DNA of 64,000 nucleotides. Source: Gemmataceae bacterium (GTDB lineage Bacteria > Planctomycetota > Planctomycetia > Gemmatales > Gemmataceae). The stretch covers positions 21,917 to 85,916 of the forward strand of contig JAIBBI010000007.1 of the NCBI GenBank assembly GCA_019694755.1. Direction: 5' to 3'. The notes beneath the pieces are model-generated. The model had not been told where the DNA came from, made no database searches, and was given only the letters and a program-made list of their open reading frames with translations. This document shows, piece after piece, positions 27,136-36,309 of the stretch. Position numbers and translations under genes: made by a program. Each line of letters starts with the position of its first letter. Position 1 is the stretch's first letter.

Positions 27136-27744
27136 CTATTTCGGTGAGTTGATCAGGGCCAGTAGTTCTGCTCGCGTAGTTGGATTGTCGCGGAACGCGC
27201 CGCGCATCGCGCTCGTCGTTGTCAGACTGCCGGTCTTTCGGATGCCTCGGATCGACATGCATGTATGTGTCGCCTCGAGAACCACGGCTACGCCCCGGGC
27301 CCCAAGTTCACTCATCAGGAGGTCGGCAAGTTGCTCCGTCATCTGTTCTTGAATCTGGGGACGTTTTGCCAGTGCCTCGACTGTCCGGGGGATCTTGCTC
27401 AGTCCTACGACTTTCCCGTTAGGCACGTAAGCAACGTGAGCCTTCCCCATGAACGGCAACAAATGGTGCTCGCACATCGAATCGAACGAGATATCCTTCA
27501 CGAGGACCATTTCGTCGTACTTTTGCGTAAAGGTTCGCTTCAAGTACTTTTTGGGGTCCGTGCGCAACCCCGAGAACATCTCGGCATACATCCGGGCGAC
27601 GCGGGCGGGTGTCTCGCGGAGTCCCTCGCGGTCCGGATCTTCCCCGACGGCTGCCAGGATTTCGCGGACTGCGGATTCAATGCGCGGCAAATCCACAGGC
27701 AGTTCGGTGTCGCGGATGACGGCAGGTCGTTGGGGATCGCTCAC
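27136..27744 (-). CDS. folE: GTP cyclohydrolase I
   Basis: About 202 residues; the enzyme makes 7,8-dihydroneopterin triphosphate from GTP, the first step to folate-type pterins. Zinc ligands include the Cys of [10 protein letters not shown] and the late SIRG-region Cys (HTCMSIRG); the [11 protein letters not shown] motif is intact. The frame begins at TTG 27765, but GTG 27744 (SDPQRP) has a purine-rich stretch upstream and is preferred. First gene of the minus-strand operon folE-membrane protein-zinc ribbon-moaD-moaE-moaA-DHPS-like. Confidence 0.93.
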   Translation of the reverse strand: MSDPQRPAVIRDTELPVDLPRIESAVREILAAVGEDPDREGLRETPARVARMYAEMFSGLRTDPKKYLKRTFTQKYDEMVLVKDISFDSMCEHHLLPFMGKAHVAYVPNGKVVGLSKIPRTVEALAKRPQIQEQMTEQLADLLMSELGARGVAVVLEATHTCMSIRGIRKTGSLTTTSAMRGAFRDNPTTRAELLALINSPK

Positions 27745-27822
27745 GAATTCGTCCCGGCGGTGCAACGGTATTGTACGACGGATTAATAGTTTGGCGGTCG
27801 ACAGACTTCCATCGGCCGCAAT

Positions 27823-28602
27823 TCAGTAACCGAGATCATGCAACCGTTGAACGAGTTGTCCGAAATGCCAGCGTTGGTCCTGCCACTGAAATGAGACGAT
27901 CCTTTGGATCGTCGGCCAGTTGACAAGACTGAGATGATCGCCTTCCCAGATGTCGAACGTCTCGCCGTATTTCGCACTTTCGACCGATACAAGACCGTCA
28001 TTGTCGCCCTCGGCTTGCTGGATCAAATTCGCTGAGAACATCCAGGGCGGCTGCCACCACCGGCCCGGAAACCTCGCGGCTACGGAGAAGTACCGTACCG
28101 TCGGCGAGTCCAGTATCGTTTCGTTGAATCGCTTGCAGGCCTGTGTCGACAGGTCGAGAAGTGCGGGCACCGGCCGGACGAACGGGAGGTTCGGCGGCTG
28201 AAACAGCAAGCCCCACCGCTCCAATCCCCAGTCCGCAAAAACTGTACCCCGATGAGGAGTGCCGAGCGTTGTCAGAGTCAGAACCCTATCTTCGCCACCG
28301 AGCCGGTTGATCATGTACCGTGCGTCGAGGCCGCCCATGCTGTGCGCAAAGAGGTGGACCGGCTCGTTTGGCGCGACACGATCCAGGTAGCGGCGCAATT
28401 GAATTGCCCGACGTTTCACCCTGCCTGTGGGACTTAGCTTGGCTGTGTAGACCCGATTACCCGGCTTGCTCAGGTAGCCGCGGACTCCGCGAAAATAGGG
28501 GACAAGTTCGAGATCGATGACCCGCATGGCATCGAATCCGAACAGCCCGTGGACGAGCACGATCGGGGATCGAAGTCGTGGAACTGCTGACTTTGCGGTC
28601 AT
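27823..28602 (-). CDS. Alpha/beta hydrolase, lactonising-lipase-like
   Basis: A 259-residue esterase/lipase. The oxyanion motif HGLFGFD is near residue 18 and the nucleophile elbow is AHSMGG. The acid residue is in NDGLVS and the base in DHLSLVNW. This spacing is typical of bacterial family I lipases. There is no clear signal peptide from the ATG at 28602, and the frame extends upstream to 28647 with arginine-rich sequence that is unlikely to be coding. It lies about 80 bases upstream of folE on the same strand. Confidence 0.85.
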   Translation of the reverse strand: MTAKSAVPRLRSPIVLVHGLFGFDAMRVIDLELVPYFRGVRGYLSKPGNRVYTAKLSPTGRVKRRAIQLRRYLDRVAPNEPVHLFAHSMGGLDARYMINRLGGEDRVLTLTTLGTPHRGTVFADWGLERWGLLFQPPNLPFVRPVPALLDLSTQACKRFNETILDSPTVRYFSVAARFPGRWWQPPWMFSANLIQQAEGDNDGLVSVESAKYGETFDIWEGDHLSLVNWPTIQRIVSFQWQDQRWHFGQLVQRLHDLGY

Positions 28603-28717
28603 GATCCGGGTTAGAATACGCCAGCCGACGTGGATCACCCAACGCAACGCAGGGGACCCGGAGCCGGGTCACATAAGGCCCGGCCCCGAGTCCCGAAAAG
28701 GACCTTGATGATATGCG

Positions 28718-29185
28718 TTAACGGGCGAGATCGACCTCGAGCCCGGCGATGTCAAACCGCCTGCGGTCGTCAAAGCCGTCGCCCTCACTGAGATTCTCCC
28801 AGCTGCCAGTGGCGGCGTTGAATTCCCAATCGCCGTTGGTCTCGACCTCGCGCTGGCAGTTAACGCACAGCGTGCTGTACGGTAGTGCGTCCAGGCGGGC
28901 GACGGGGATCTTACACTGGCACAGTTCACACGAGCCGTATGTGCCACGCTTCATCTTTTGTAACGCTCGCTCAATCTGGCGCAATTCGCGGGCTTCCAGT
29001 TCGGCAAGACGGGAGCTCAGCTCTTCGCTGCCCGCCGAAAACGCCGCGTCGGCCGCATCGCCCGAGTTCGAGCCTCCGCGGGATTTTCCGAGATCCTGCA
29101 GCTCCAGCCCGAGCCGTTTATAAAGTTCGGAGCGCCGGGCCTGGAGATTCTGGTGCAGTCGAATCAACGCGTCGTTGCGTGCCAT
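28718..29185 (-). CDS. DksA/TraR-type zinc-finger protein
   Basis: A 155-residue cytosolic protein. An N-terminal helical coiled region (residues about 1-85) leads to a C4 zinc finger, CxxC-17-CxxC (CELCQC ... TLCVNC), as in DksA-like regulators that bind RNA polymerase in the secondary channel. The DxxDxA tip of E. coli DksA is not clear here (GDAADAAFSAG). The ATG at 29185 is chosen; the extension to 29329 is not protein-like. It is divergent from the oxidoreductase at 29420. Confidence 0.8.
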   Translation of the reverse strand: MARNDALIRLHQNLQARRSELYKRLGLELQDLGKSRGGSNSGDAADAAFSAGSEELSSRLAELEARELRQIERALQKMKRGTYGSCELCQCKIPVARLDALPYSTLCVNCQREVETNGDWEFNAATGSWENLSEGDGFDDRRRFDIAGLEVDLAR

Positions 29186-29419
29186 TTCAAACCACCCCGC
29201 GGCGTCTCCGCGGATGCAAATCGTAGCCTGCGTTCCCCCGCAGGACCACGACTTGAAAACTGCCCAATTATACCCGCCGATCAAGCCCGTCACTGTCAGG
29301 GGGCGGAACAAGCCGTTTTTTCCGTGCAAGGACTCTGACGGTCGTGCCGTCTGCCGAGGCCATCCCCCCTCCCCGACTGCTACAACGACTCAAGTTCACG
29401 AAAGCAAGGCAGGCCGGAA

Positions 29420-30478
29420 ATGAAATCGATCGTGCGGATTGGAGTGATCGGGGCGGGTGCGAATACCCGTTCGAAGCACATCCCAGGGTTTCAGGCGATC
29501 TCCGGAGTCGAAGTTGTCGCCGTGTGCAACCGGAGACCTGAATCCTCGGCCGCGGTGGCCAAAGAGTTCAACATCCCGCGGGCCATGGACCGTTGGGAGG
29601 ACCTGATTGCCGACCCGAGCATTGACGCGGTTATGGTCGGCACGTGGCCCTATCTGCACTGCCCCATCGTTCTGGCGGCCCTGTCGGCCGGGAAACACGT
29701 CCTCACGGAAGCCCGGCTGGCGATGAACGCCAACGAGGCACACCAGATGCTCACTGCTCTCGAACGGAACCCCACGCTCGTCGGCCAGGTTGTGCCCAGC
29801 CCGTTCGGCTTGCGGGGTGATCGATTCGTAAGGAAGCTGCTTGGCGATGGTTACATCGGTCAGGTCCGCGAAGTGACGGTTCTGGCCATGAACAACGCGT
29901 TCGGCGGCCATGAAGTGCCTCTGCACTGGCGGCAGGATGCGACGCTCTCCGGACTGAACATGCTCCAACTGGGGATCGTACACGAGACTCTTTCTCGTTG
30001 GCTTTCGCCCACTAGTACGGTGCTGGCGCAGGCGCACGCATTCGTCGGAGATCGCCTCGACCCCTCCAGTGGCATTCGTCGCACGGTCGGTACGCCTGAC
30101 AGTGTCGGCGTCCTCGCAAAGCATGCCAACGGTGTTCAGGCCGTCTATCAGCTCAGCGGCGTCACGCCCGTGGGCAATTGCCTGTCGATTTCGCTCCGCG
30201 GATCGGCCGGAATGCTGCACTACGACTTGCTGACTGATCGACTTAGCGGGTTGACAGTGACAGACATGAAGGCGGGGCGAACTCAACCCGAAGATTTGCC
30301 GATTCCAGCGGAGTTCGCCGGCGGCTGGCGAGTCGAGGCCGACTTCATCGACTCGATCCGCGAAGGTTCACCGGTGCAATACACCTCGTTCTCGGCAGGT
30401 GTCGCGTACATGGAGTTCACCGAAGCGGTTGCGAAGTCGGCGCGGTCGGGCGTGGCGGTCGCTGTCGGCCCGGTGTGA
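29420..30478 (+). CDS. Gfo/Idh/MocA-family oxidoreductase
   Basis: A 352-residue NAD(P)-dependent dehydrogenase of sugar or inositol type. N-terminal Rossmann motif GVIGAGANTRSKHIPGF; an EAR segment stands where the family has EKP. Planctomycetes carry many such paralogues. Substrate unknown. The 3' end overlaps the convergent ABC permease gene by 62 bases, which is unusually long for convergent genes. Confidence 0.87.
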   Translation: MKSIVRIGVIGAGANTRSKHIPGFQAISGVEVVAVCNRRPESSAAVAKEFNIPRAMDRWEDLIADPSIDAVMVGTWPYLHCPIVLAALSAGKHVLTEARLAMNANEAHQMLTALERNPTLVGQVVPSPFGLRGDRFVRKLLGDGYIGQVREVTVLAMNNAFGGHEVPLHWRQDATLSGLNMLQLGIVHETLSRWLSPTSTVLAQAHAFVGDRLDPSSGIRRTVGTPDSVGVLAKHANGVQAVYQLSGVTPVGNCLSISLRGSAGMLHYDLLTDRLSGLTVTDMKAGRTQPEDLPIPAEFAGGWRVEADFIDSIREGSPVQYTSFSAGVAYMEFTEAVAKSARSGVAVAVGPV

Positions 30479-32027
30479 TCCTTGCCAACAGACACGCCGC
30501 GACCGCAACCGCGGCAAGTAACAGCAGACTAAGCCCGGCGAGGTCTGGCGTGATCCCGTAGTGCAACCGGGAAAAAATGTCGTGGGCGATCATCTGACCG
30601 CCCGGCGTAGCAGCCATGCGACTCCCGCTCACTTCTCCGAGACAAAACACGGCGACCAGCCCGACCGTCGCCCCCCCCGGCCCACCGAGCGCGGGCCATA
30701 CCTCGTGCCGCACGAATGCAGCGAAAGAACCAGTCTCCAATCGCGTCACGTCGCCGAACGATCTCGGCAGCCTCGCGACAGCGGGCCACCAGACCGCCAG
30801 GGCCAAAGGAAGACTCCGAGCCGCCCAGACCATGATGACCGGGATGGGGGATGGCCCCTCGTAATGCAAAGATTGCAGAAATTTGCCTCGCCAAAGATCC
30901 TCGGCTGCGAGCAAGACTTCGATGATTTGCCGTACGCCGATTCCGACCACCGGCCCGGGGACAGCCGCGAGAAAAGCAATGGACGCGGCCAGACTTGCCC
31001 TGCCCTTCCAACAATCTAACCAACCCGCCGATCGAGCCACCAGCATGACCATGCCCGCGGTGGCCGACATCACGAAGCCAGTCATCACGGCCGCACCAAC
31101 GGAACTTGCAAGGAGCCAGCAGTTTTCGCGTGCGGCTCGGGCAATTACCTCTGAGACGGTGCCCGCCGATACCCGCGCGAGGAGAAGCGCCCATGGCACG
31201 CCAACCATGAAGACAGCCAGGGCGATTGCACCGACGCCATTATGGCCCGGCTCGGCGGGCACCGACTCCATTGGCAGGAGCCGCGTCAATCGCGGCGCGG
31301 AAATCCAACTTGTAAGTGAGGCGGCTACGGGCAACACCAATGCCCCCAAAATCGACCTCCCGAGTGCCTGCTCGGCCGACTCGGCGAGCCCGGCCGTCGG
31401 GGCCACCGCCTGCGTGTAGACTTCCTCGGCCAGCGTGCGGACCTGCAGCAGGTCGGTAATCACAATCTCCGTAGAAACCTGAATGACCAGCCACATGCAG
31501 GACATCACCAGGTAAGGCCCCACCAAAGGTAGATCGACGCGAAAGGCCCGTTTGAGACGGGACGTATGCAGCAACGCGTCTTCCTGAACGCTCTGGTCGA
31601 CCCGACGCAAGCCAGCCAAGACGATCAGCGTAACCCAAGGTAGGCCCGCAACACAGTGAATGACGGCGGCGGGCAACAAGCCCGAGTCCAGGGGCGTCCA
31701 GCGTCCCCAGCGCAGGGCGTGCCACGCGACGGCAATAACGGGCAACGGAGTGGCGAGACCCAACATCAGGATGAGCCGCACAATCCCCAATGATCGCGAT
31801 CCTGAGGCGATCAGCGCGAGGAGGCTTGCGACAGGAATAGTCAGCACCGCAACCATCGCGGCCAGTTCGGCAGTGGTCGCTCCGAGTGAAGCCAGCCTTG
31901 CGGAGTCGGCAAATACCCGCCAGTTGTCTGGTCGCAAGCCGGCAACGAAAAAGGGCGCGATCGCCGGAGCGATCACGCCCGCAATGAACAGGACGAGACA
32001 GACACAGCCCAGACGACTGGTCCGCAT
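30417..32027 (-). CDS. Fused two-domain ABC transporter permease (Fe3+/thiamine type)
   Basis: A 536-residue membrane protein with about 12 hydrophobic segments in two halves, each with the layout of a binding-protein-dependent permease domain, as in FbpB/ThiP-like permeases. No ATPase or binding protein lies beside it, so partners must be encoded elsewhere. It is six bases after the PQQ-propeller gene. Overlaps the oxidoreductase gene at its 3' end. Confidence 0.8.
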   Translation of the reverse strand: MRTSRLGCVCLVLFIAGVIAPAIAPFFVAGLRPDNWRVFADSARLASLGATTAELAAMVAVLTIPVASLLALIASGSRSLGIVRLILMLGLATPLPVIAVAWHALRWGRWTPLDSGLLPAAVIHCVAGLPWVTLIVLAGLRRVDQSVQEDALLHTSRLKRAFRVDLPLVGPYLVMSCMWLVIQVSTEIVITDLLQVRTLAEEVYTQAVAPTAGLAESAEQALGRSILGALVLPVAASLTSWISAPRLTRLLPMESVPAEPGHNGVGAIALAVFMVGVPWALLLARVSAGTVSEVIARAARENCWLLASSVGAAVMTGFVMSATAGMVMLVARSAGWLDCWKGRASLAASIAFLAAVPGPVVGIGVRQIIEVLLAAEDLWRGKFLQSLHYEGPSPIPVIMVWAARSLPLALAVWWPAVARLPRSFGDVTRLETGSFAAFVRHEVWPALGGPGGATVGLVAVFCLGEVSGSRMAATPGGQMIAHDIFSRLHYGITPDLAGLSLLLLAAVAVAACLLARITPGRQRPPRPTAPTSQPLR

Positions 32028-32033
32028 GGTGGA

Positions 32034-33497
32034 CTACTTTTCCTCGGGCGTGACCGGTTTTTCGGCTGCCTTCTCCGCCGCCTTCGCTTCGGCCCGGGTC
32101 TTGTGCTGGGTAGTCGCAGGCGTGTGAGCAAGCGGCGTAGTTTGCGATTGATCGTGCAGGCACATCAGCGAACCATCGTTGGCCGCCAGAATGATGCGGT
32201 CATCCTTGGTGCTGACGAAAGGAACGTTGAAGCCGGACAGGTCGTGCCGGCTCAGCGGAGTGCCGGTGACCCGGTCGAGCACCAGAAGATTGCCGTACCG
32301 GTCCCGTGCGTAAACGAAAGAATCGTTGGCTGCGACGTAACTGCGTGCCTCGATCTGATTCCACAATACCGTCCCGCGCTCGCGGTCGATGCGGACGACG
32401 CCCAGTCGGTCGGTCACGGCGTACAGAGAACTATCGGTGGCCACGAGTTTCTGCAACGGCAAGGCAGCCAGCGCGACCTGCCATTTGACGATACCGACGA
32501 CCAGATCGACTGCCTGAACGGCCCCGTCGACGCCGGTGAAATAGACAACGTTGCCGAATTGTGTGGGGGCATGGGCTAATGGAGCGGTGGCCGTGAACTT
32601 GAAAGTCGGATTCTCCACGTCCTTTCGGAGCAGAAGTGTCTGCTGGTCGTTTCCCGAAATCAGAATGCCGACCGGACTGACGAGGACGGGGTGGTCGACC
32701 CGGAATCCCGGACTTCGCGACGAAAGGAACAGAGGGCGTGCAGACGCGGCCGCGATCTGATCGGGGGTCGGGTCCTTGGAAACGATGTTACTGCGGCGAA
32801 TGGCCATCTCCGTTGACTGGCCACGATTCTGAAAACTGGTCGGCGAGGACGTCCGGCCATATGAGTCGCCGCGGGCTGATCGTGGGTCGATTCCCGTGGG
32901 CGACACGCCGGCCACCGTATCCACGATCGCGCGGATCTTCTTGATTCGTTCCGTCGCTTGTTGCCGCCCCTTGGCGTCCCGCGATAGAATGGCTTCGGTC
33001 GTCTCGGGAAGCGAGTAGGTCAGCACCCGGCCGTTGGAGAGCGGGACGTAAAGCAGCAGGTCACCGGCTTCCGGCGGCGCGACGGGCACTTCGGGGACGG
33101 TCAGCTCCCATTGCTGTGCCCCGCTCTTCTTGTCCAGGCCGATAATGCGATATGCGTCGAGCGCGAGGACGAGCGTCGGATGGTTGCCGAGCGGCCGAAT
33201 AACCGGATAGGGATTCGTGACTCGCCGCGACCACTGGATCGTCCCCGTCTTTGCATCAAGGGCGTAGATCGTGCCGTTGCGGAGCTGGACGTAATACTGG
33301 TCACCGATCTGTTGAATCAAAGCGATACCGTCGTGTCGACTTTCGACCGGCATGCGCAACTTCCACGCCATGTCGAGATTCAGCCGATCCAGGGCCGGCA
33401 GACTCGGCGTCGGCGGAAAGGTCAGCACGCGAGACGGCGGCATGGCCCCGGCCGATCCGACCCCGAACAACAACACCACAGCGAACAGCCGGCGCAT
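32034..33497 (-). CDS. Exported PQQ-like beta-propeller protein
   Basis: A 487-residue protein. Signal peptide residues 1-18 (MRRLFAVVLLFGVGSAGA). Several PQQ-like repeat motifs (YALDAKTGTIQWSRRV, IIGLDKKSGAQQWEL, VVGIVKWQV, VVRIDRERGTVLWNQ) indicate a seven- or eight-blade beta-propeller, as in BamB. The C-terminal 35 residues are Lys/Ala/Glu-rich. A planctomycete propeller of this kind may act in the envelope; BamB function itself is not shown. Likely co-transcribed with the permease. Confidence 0.8.
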   Translation of the reverse strand: MRRLFAVVLLFGVGSAGAMPPSRVLTFPPTPSLPALDRLNLDMAWKLRMPVESRHDGIALIQQIGDQYYVQLRNGTIYALDAKTGTIQWSRRVTNPYPVIRPLGNHPTLVLALDAYRIIGLDKKSGAQQWELTVPEVPVAPPEAGDLLLYVPLSNGRVLTYSLPETTEAILSRDAKGRQQATERIKKIRAIVDTVAGVSPTGIDPRSARGDSYGRTSSPTSFQNRGQSTEMAIRRSNIVSKDPTPDQIAAASARPLFLSSRSPGFRVDHPVLVSPVGILISGNDQQTLLLRKDVENPTFKFTATAPLAHAPTQFGNVVYFTGVDGAVQAVDLVVGIVKWQVALAALPLQKLVATDSSLYAVTDRLGVVRIDRERGTVLWNQIEARSYVAANDSFVYARDRYGNLLVLDRVTGTPLSRHDLSGFNVPFVSTKDDRIILAANDGSLMCLHDQSQTTPLAHTPATTQHKTRAEAKAAEKAAEKPVTPEEK

Positions 33498-33616
33498 GAG
33501 TACACCCCGATGTTAGGCCCCGGCTGACACTCTATCAGGGCCTCCGTCACCGACCTAATGGAATGATGACAAAATCGGCAGAATGGGCGATCCGGAGTGG
33601 CGGTTGCGCCATTCAG

Positions 33617-34123
33617 CTACTTTTTGCCGAGTCGGCGTTTTCCAGCGAAGAACTCACTCAGGACTAACCCGCACTCTTCGGCGAGCACCCCCGGCACGAC
33701 GGCGGAACGGTGATTCAGCCGCGGGTCCGTCGTGATGCGGTAAAGTGTATCGCATGCGCCGGCTTTGGGGTCCGACGCCCCGTATACCACCATCGGAATG
33801 CGGGCGTTGACAATCGCCCCGGCGCACATCGGGCACGGCTCAAGCGTTACGTACAGGATGCACCCTTCCAGCCGCCAACTCGCCAGTGACCCGGCGGCCT
33901 GCGTAATCGCGACAAGCTCCGCGTGGGCCGTAGGGTCTTTGAGTTGCTCGCGCTGATTGTGAGCGCGGGCAATCACACCCATAGTCTTCGACACGATGAC
34001 CGCGCCGACCGGGACTTCGTCCTCCGTCGCGGCCAGTCGGGCCTCGTCGAGCGCCATTCCCATGTGCAGCACATGGAACGGGTGCCGGGGGTCGATCAGG
34101 GGCAGCTCTGTCGTCAGGTCCAA
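33617..34123 (-). CDS. tadA: tRNA(adenine34) deaminase
   Basis: A 168-residue zinc deaminase that converts A34 to inosine in tRNA. The zinc motif HAELVAI and the PCPMCAGAI motif are intact. The start is TTG 34123 with GAGGG about nine bases upstream; the first in-frame ATG would remove the conserved N-terminal helix. The stop of the S9 peptidase gene is 20 bases upstream on the same strand. Confidence 0.9.
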   Translation of the reverse strand: MDLTTELPLIDPRHPFHVLHMGMALDEARLAATEDEVPVGAVIVSKTMGVIARAHNQREQLKDPTAHAELVAITQAAGSLASWRLEGCILYVTLEPCPMCAGAIVNARIPMVVYGASDPKAGACDTLYRITTDPRLNHRSAVVPGVLAEECGLVLSEFFAGKRRLGKK

Positions 34124-34143
34124 TTCGTGCCGCCCTCACATAT

Positions 34144-36261
34144 CTAGTTCGAGTTCATTCCCAACTGGGCAAACAGGAACGAGAACACATCGACGAGTTC
34201 GTCGAGTACTTTGGCTCGCGGCTTCCCAGCCCCGTGCCCGGCTTTCGATTCCAGCCGGACGAGTTGCGGGTGGGGGCCGGCGTTGGCCGCCTGAAGGCGA
34301 GCCGCCATCTTACGGGCGTGCAGCGGGTCCACCCGGCTGTCGCCGTCGGCTGTCGCGATCAAAGTGGCCGGGTACTTTGTGCCGTCCTTGACTCGATGGT
34401 ACGGCGAGTAGGCATGGAGCCATTGAAAGTGGGCCGAGTCGTCCGGCGAGCCGTATTCGGGAATCCACAGCCGGGCGATCAGGAATTTGTGATACCGGAC
34501 CATATCGAGCAGCGGCACCTGGCAGATCACAGCCCGGAACAGGTCCGGCCGCTGGGTCATCGCCGCCCCCATCAGCAGGCCGCCGTTCGAGCCACCCTGG
34601 ATCGCCAGGCGATTAGGGTTCGTGACTTTGTTGGCGATCAACCACTCGGCCGCAGCAATGAAGTCGTCGAACACGTTCTGCTTGTTGCCGAGCATTCCCG
34701 CCTGGTGCCATTCCTCGCCATACTCCCCGCCTCCGCGCAGATTGGCAATCGCGAGTACCCCGCCCTTCTCGAGGAAGGCGAATCGGGTCGCACTGAACGC
34801 CGGCGTCAGGCTGATATTGAAGCCGCCGTACCCGTATAGAAGCGTGGGGTTGTTTCCGTCTCGCGGCAGCCCCTTCTTTGAGGCTAGGAACATCGTGACC
34901 TTCGTGCCGTCTTTCGAAGGGTACTCGACCTGCGTCACTTCGTATTTGTCGAACGCGATATCCGCCTTCACGGACGCCCAGACATCGGACTTGCCGTCGG
35001 CTAGCGATACGCGATACACGGAAGTCGGCGCGGTAAACGACTGGAACCCGTAGAAGAGTTCCGTCCCTTCCGGTTCCGCTCCCAATCCGGTGATTGAACC
35101 GAGAGTCGGCAATTCGGCTTGCCGGATCAACTCGGCCGGACCGCTACCGAGCCGATAAAACCGGAGTGCCGACGCGGCCTTCTTCATCGACACGGTCACT
35201 AGCGTCTTCCCGATCACTTCGAACCGTTCGAGGACATCGGGACTCTCGGCCAGCACCAACTTCCAGTTGGCCCTTTCCGGGTGATTAGGGTTCACCCGGT
35301 ACAACTGATAGCGGGGCGCGTTGTGGTTCGTGCGGATGTAAATGGCATCGTTGCGGACGTGCGGCTGAAACACCGCGTCCACCTTTTCGACCAGCGTGAT
35401 CGGCTTCTTGTCGGCCGACTTCGTGTCGATCAGGTACACTTCGGTCTTCGCCCAGCCTTGCTGCTGGGTAATTGCCAGCCAACGTCCGTCGGGCCCGAGG
35501 TCCACGTTCGGCCAGTCTTCTTTCGGGCGGCCGGACCCGAAAATCTCCGGGTCTTTCGCGGGGTCGTCACCCAGATTGTGGAAGTAGACGCGGCGATGGT
35601 AGTTCTCTTCGCCGGCGGGAATGGTCCCGGGTGCGGCGTAACGGGTGTAGTAGAATCCCGATGAATCCGGCAGCCAGGCCAGCGAACAGGCCCGCGTCCG
35701 CTCAATTCTCACGGGAAGATCTTTGCCCGTTGCTACGTCGCGAACCCGCAGCGTCGATTGCTCGTTGCCACCTGCCGATAGCCCGTACGCCAGGTACTTC
35801 CCGTCGTGTGATGGGTAGTACCAATCCATTGCAGTTGTGCCGTCCGCGGTCAGCGCGTTGATATCGATCAGGACCCGGTCGGTGCCGTTCACGCCGTCGC
35901 GAACATAAAGCACCGGCTGATTCTGGCTGGCTTCGCGTTTGGTGTAGAAATACTTGCCGTGCGCCGGGTGGGGCACGCCCAGCGCTGTAGTCAGCATCAA
36001 CTGATCGAGCCGGGCCCGCAACTCGGCCCGGCCGGGCAGCGCGTCGAGGAAACTCCGGGTGTAGGCGTTCTGTTTCTCCGTCCATTCCCTGACCGCCGGG
36101 TTGTCGCCCTCTTCCAGCCATCGATAAGGATCGGGTACGTTGACGCCGTGCAGGTTGTCAACAACGGGATCGATCTTGCTCGCCGGGTAGGCCGGTCGAC
36201 TTTGCGCCATGCCGAGGGTTCCAGAAACGAGGACACATGCGAGGGAGACGAATCGGGTCAT
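34144..36261 (-). CDS. Prolyl oligopeptidase, family S9
   Basis: A 705-residue exported serine peptidase that cuts after proline in short peptides. Signal peptide at residues 1-19 (ends MAQS). N-terminal seven-blade propeller, then the catalytic domain with nucleophile Ser558 in GGSNGGLLMG, the acid in DGDSRVDP and the base in KAGHGAG. Divergent from the M24 peptidase at 36310, with 48 bases between starts. Confidence 0.95.
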   Translation of the reverse strand: MTRFVSLACVLVSGTLGMAQSRPAYPASKIDPVVDNLHGVNVPDPYRWLEEGDNPAVREWTEKQNAYTRSFLDALPGRAELRARLDQLMLTTALGVPHPAHGKYFYTKREASQNQPVLYVRDGVNGTDRVLIDINALTADGTTAMDWYYPSHDGKYLAYGLSAGGNEQSTLRVRDVATGKDLPVRIERTRACSLAWLPDSSGFYYTRYAAPGTIPAGEENYHRRVYFHNLGDDPAKDPEIFGSGRPKEDWPNVDLGPDGRWLAITQQQGWAKTEVYLIDTKSADKKPITLVEKVDAVFQPHVRNDAIYIRTNHNAPRYQLYRVNPNHPERANWKLVLAESPDVLERFEVIGKTLVTVSMKKAASALRFYRLGSGPAELIRQAELPTLGSITGLGAEPEGTELFYGFQSFTAPTSVYRVSLADGKSDVWASVKADIAFDKYEVTQVEYPSKDGTKVTMFLASKKGLPRDGNNPTLLYGYGGFNISLTPAFSATRFAFLEKGGVLAIANLRGGGEYGEEWHQAGMLGNKQNVFDDFIAAAEWLIANKVTNPNRLAIQGGSNGGLLMGAAMTQRPDLFRAVICQVPLLDMVRYHKFLIARLWIPEYGSPDDSAHFQWLHAYSPYHRVKDGTKYPATLIATADGDSRVDPLHARKMAARLQAANAGPHPQLVRLESKAGHGAGKPRAKVLDELVDVFSFLFAQLGMNSN

Positions 36262-36309
36262 TTCGAGGGCCCTTTCCGTAGATTATCGGCGACACGGGGA
36301 GGTGCGATC

